Shown here: positions 13,582 through 15,370 of the stretch, piece by piece
Layout: the number at the start of each line of letters is the position of its first letter
Position numbering within the stretch: position 1 is the stretch's first letter
Assembly: GCA_902513415.1 (NCBI GenBank)
Contig: CABXMS010000010.1
Span: 1-15,370 of the forward strand
DNA: 15,370 nt
Direction of reading: 5' to 3'
Source of the DNA: an uncultured Pelagibacteraceae bacterium
GTDB taxonomy: Bacteria > Pseudomonadota > Alphaproteobacteria > Pelagibacterales > Pelagibacteraceae
The notes under the pieces: generated by a model
Database searches by the model: none
Seen by the model: only the letters and a program-made list of their open reading frames with translations
What the model was told of the DNA's origin: nothing
Position numbers and translations under genes: made by a program

Positions 13582-15370
13582 ATGGAAAAGCATACCAAGG
13601 TAGTTGTAATTGGTGGAGGAGTTGTTGGTTGTTCAATTCTTTTTCATCTTGCAAAATTTGGATTAAAAGATTGTATATTACTTGAAAGAAACGAATTAAC
13701 TTCAGGTTCATCTTGGCATGCAGCAGGATCAGTTCACGCGATATCCTCTGATCCAAATATTTCAAAATTAATGGCATATACTATTAATCTTTATAAAGAG
13801 ATTGAGGAAACCTCAGGACATTCCGTTGGCTTTAAATCTAGTGGCGGTTTTTATTTAGCTTCCAATGAAATTTGGTCAGATTACTTAAAGAGAGAAAGAT
13901 CCAAAGCAAGATATATGGGACTTGATCAGGAGTTTATTTCATTAGAAGAAGTAAAAAAAAAACATCCTTTAATCGATCCAAAACATTACATTTCAGCATT
14001 GTGGGATCCAATAGATGGTGAGGTAGATCCGTCCGGTGTGACTTACGCTTATGCTAAATCAGCAAAAGTACATGGAGCGAAATATTATACACACACACCA
14101 GTCATTGAAACAAATCAACAAAAAGATGGATCATGGGAAGTTGTAACTAAAAAAGGAAATATAAATGCCGAGATAGTTATTAATGCAGGAGGATTATGGG
14201 CAAGAGAAGTTGGAAAATTAGCAGGAGTAAATTTACCAGTTCAACCAATGGAACATCATTATTTAATTACAGAAACAATTCCTGAAATTGAAGAAAGAAA
14301 AAATGAACCAAGATTACCAATAGGAACAGATTTTGAGGGAAATATTTATTTTAGACAAGAAGCCCAAGGAATGTTGTTAGGAACATATGAATTTAAATCA
14401 ACACCTTGGCAGGTTAAAGAAACTCCTATGAATTTTGGACATGAGTTGCTTGAACCAAAATTAGAAAATATTCAAGACAGACTCGAAATTGGATTTAAAA
14501 GAATACCAGCTTTAGAAAAAGCAGGAATAAAAAATATTATTAATGGACCTTTTACATTTGGACCTGATGGAAGTCCTTTAATTGGTCCTGTTCCAGGAAT
14601 AAAAAATTATTGGGTTGCCGTAGGTGTTATGGCAGGTTTTTGCCAAGCAGGAGGAGTTGGTAAATGTATTGCCGAATGGATAATTGATGGAGAACCATCT
14701 CTTGATGTTTGGGCTATGGATGTCGCAAGATTTGGCAATTATGCTTCACCTGATTATGGAACAATAAAATCTTCAGAAAATTACGAAAGAAGATTTATAA
14801 TGACATTTCCAAATGAAACTTTACCCAAAGGAAGGAAGCAAAAAACTACAGCATTGTATGATAGATTAATTGATAAAGGTGCTGTGATGGGAGATGGTTT
14901 CGGCTTAGAGCAAGCTCTTTGGTTTGCAAAAGATAAAAAAGATGCATTTGAAGAACCAACATTTAAAAGGTCACGTTGTCATGATTATGTAGGTTCAGAA
15001 GTTGCTGCAGTAAGAACTGCAGTTGGTGTCTCTGAGATTGCAAATTTTTCTAAACATGAATTTACAGGCAAAGGAGCTCGTAAATATCTTGATAATGTTT
15101 TAGCTGGTCGAATTCCAAAACCCGGAAGAATAAATTTAAACCCTATGCTTACAAAAAAAGGTAAATTGTATGGTGATTTAACAGTTGCTTGTCTTAGTGA
15201 GGAAAAATTTATGATATTTGGCTCGGGTGCTGTCCAAGAAATGCACAGAAGATGGTTTGAATTATATTTACCAGAAAATGGAGTTGATTATAGAAATAGT
15301 TCTGATGAATACCATGGACTAGCAATATCGGGTCCAAATTCTAGAGAATTAATGAAAAAAATATCTAGAG
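13582..15370 (+). CDS. Dimethylglycine/sarcosine dehydrogenase-type flavoprotein, 3' end cut by the window
   Basis: The frame runs from ATG at 13582 to the window edge (596 codons) without a stop. The N-terminal FAD-binding fold is clear: KVVVIGGGVVGCSILFHLA (about 6-24) and LLERNELTSGSSWHAAG (33-49). His46 sits at the position that carries covalent FAD in dimethylglycine dehydrogenase. INAGGLWAREVGKLAGV and NGPFTFGPDGSPLIGPVPG are the usual second dinucleotide-domain motifs. From about residue 430 (TTALYDRLIDKGAVMG onward, with KHEFTGKGARKYLDNVLAG) the FAO_M/GcvT-type THF-binding part begins. Full-length family members run to about 800-850 residues, so roughly a quarter is missing. It oxidatively demethylates dimethylglycine or sarcosine and passes formaldehyde to THF. 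Placement right after bhmT favours dimethylglycine, which cannot be told from sarcosine by sequence alone. AAGG lies eight bases before the start. Confidence 0.92.
   Translation, partial: MEKHTKVVVIGGGVVGCSILFHLAKFGLKDCILLERNELTSGSSWHAAGSVHAISSDPNISKLMAYTINLYKEIEETSGHSVGFKSSGGFYLASNEIWSDYLKRERSKARYMGLDQEFISLEEVKKKHPLIDPKHYISALWDPIDGEVDPSGVTYAYAKSAKVHGAKYYTHTPVIETNQQKDGSWEVVTKKGNINAEIVINAGGLWAREVGKLAGVNLPVQPMEHHYLITETIPEIEERKNEPRLPIGTDFEGNIYFRQEAQGMLLGTYEFKSTPWQVKETPMNFGHELLEPKLENIQDRLEIGFKRIPALEKAGIKNIINGPFTFGPDGSPLIGPVPGIKNYWVAVGVMAGFCQAGGVGKCIAEWIIDGEPSLDVWAMDVARFGNYASPDYGTIKSSENYERRFIMTFPNETLPKGRKQKTTALYDRLIDKGAVMGDGFGLEQALWFAKDKKDAFEEPTFKRSRCHDYVGSEVAAVRTAVGVSEIANFSKHEFTGKGARKYLDNVLAGRIPKPGRINLNPMLTKKGKLYGDLTVACLSEEKFMIFGSGAVQEMHRRWFELYLPENGVDYRNSSDEYHGLAISGPNSRELMKKISR

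Noticed and set aside
13574..13777. Minus-strand frame opposite the start of the flavoprotein gene.
   Set aside because: It overlaps the intact FAD-binding N-terminus encoded on the + strand and is a chance frame.

Overview
The window is very AT-rich, with short spacers, overlapping genes and no mobile DNA. Together with the gene content, this points to a streamlined marine alphaproteobacterium of the SAR11 / Pelagibacterales type. That placement is inferred from composition and gene families, not from a marker gene.

Layout. (1) 1-2436 is a housekeeping stretch: the tail of a small lipoprotein, a GNAT acetyltransferase (-), an SRAP/YedK abasic-site protein (+) and a NAPE-PLD-like metallo-beta-lactamase-fold hydrolase (-). 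(2) 2505-4047 (-) holds purE-purK, two consecutive steps of purine synthesis. (3) 4095-7495 (+) is a tightly coupled four-gene cassette. It encodes a peptidase-M19-like protein that has apparently lost several metal ligands, a protein of about 553 residues I do not recognise, a DUF3726-like protein and a 55-residue zinc-ribbon protein. (4) 7492-8037 (-) is a Yip1-like membrane protein. (5) 8088-12209 (-) is an apparent operon: a periplasmic betaine-type binding protein (proX-like), a permease (proW-like), a short MTHFR-like protein and a DmdA-like tetrahydrofolate-dependent demethylase, closed by a clear terminator hairpin. (6) 12525-15370 (+), divergent from (5), holds a betaine-homocysteine methyltransferase and the first 596 codons of a dimethylglycine/sarcosine dehydrogenase-type flavoprotein.

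Regions 5 and 6 together form a methylated-osmolyte and one-carbon island. A quaternary amine or sulfonium compound is imported, one methyl is passed to homocysteine (BHMT), and further methyls go to tetrahydrofolate by oxidative demethylation (DMGDH type) or direct transfer (DmdA-like). MTHFR then links methyl-THF to methylene-THF. No transporter ATPase gene is present.

The two best candidates for undescribed biology are the coupled four-gene cassette at 4095-7495 and the transporter-MTHFR-demethylase operon, whose substrate is open. No tRNA, rRNA, CRISPR array, insertion sequence or convincing riboswitch was seen.
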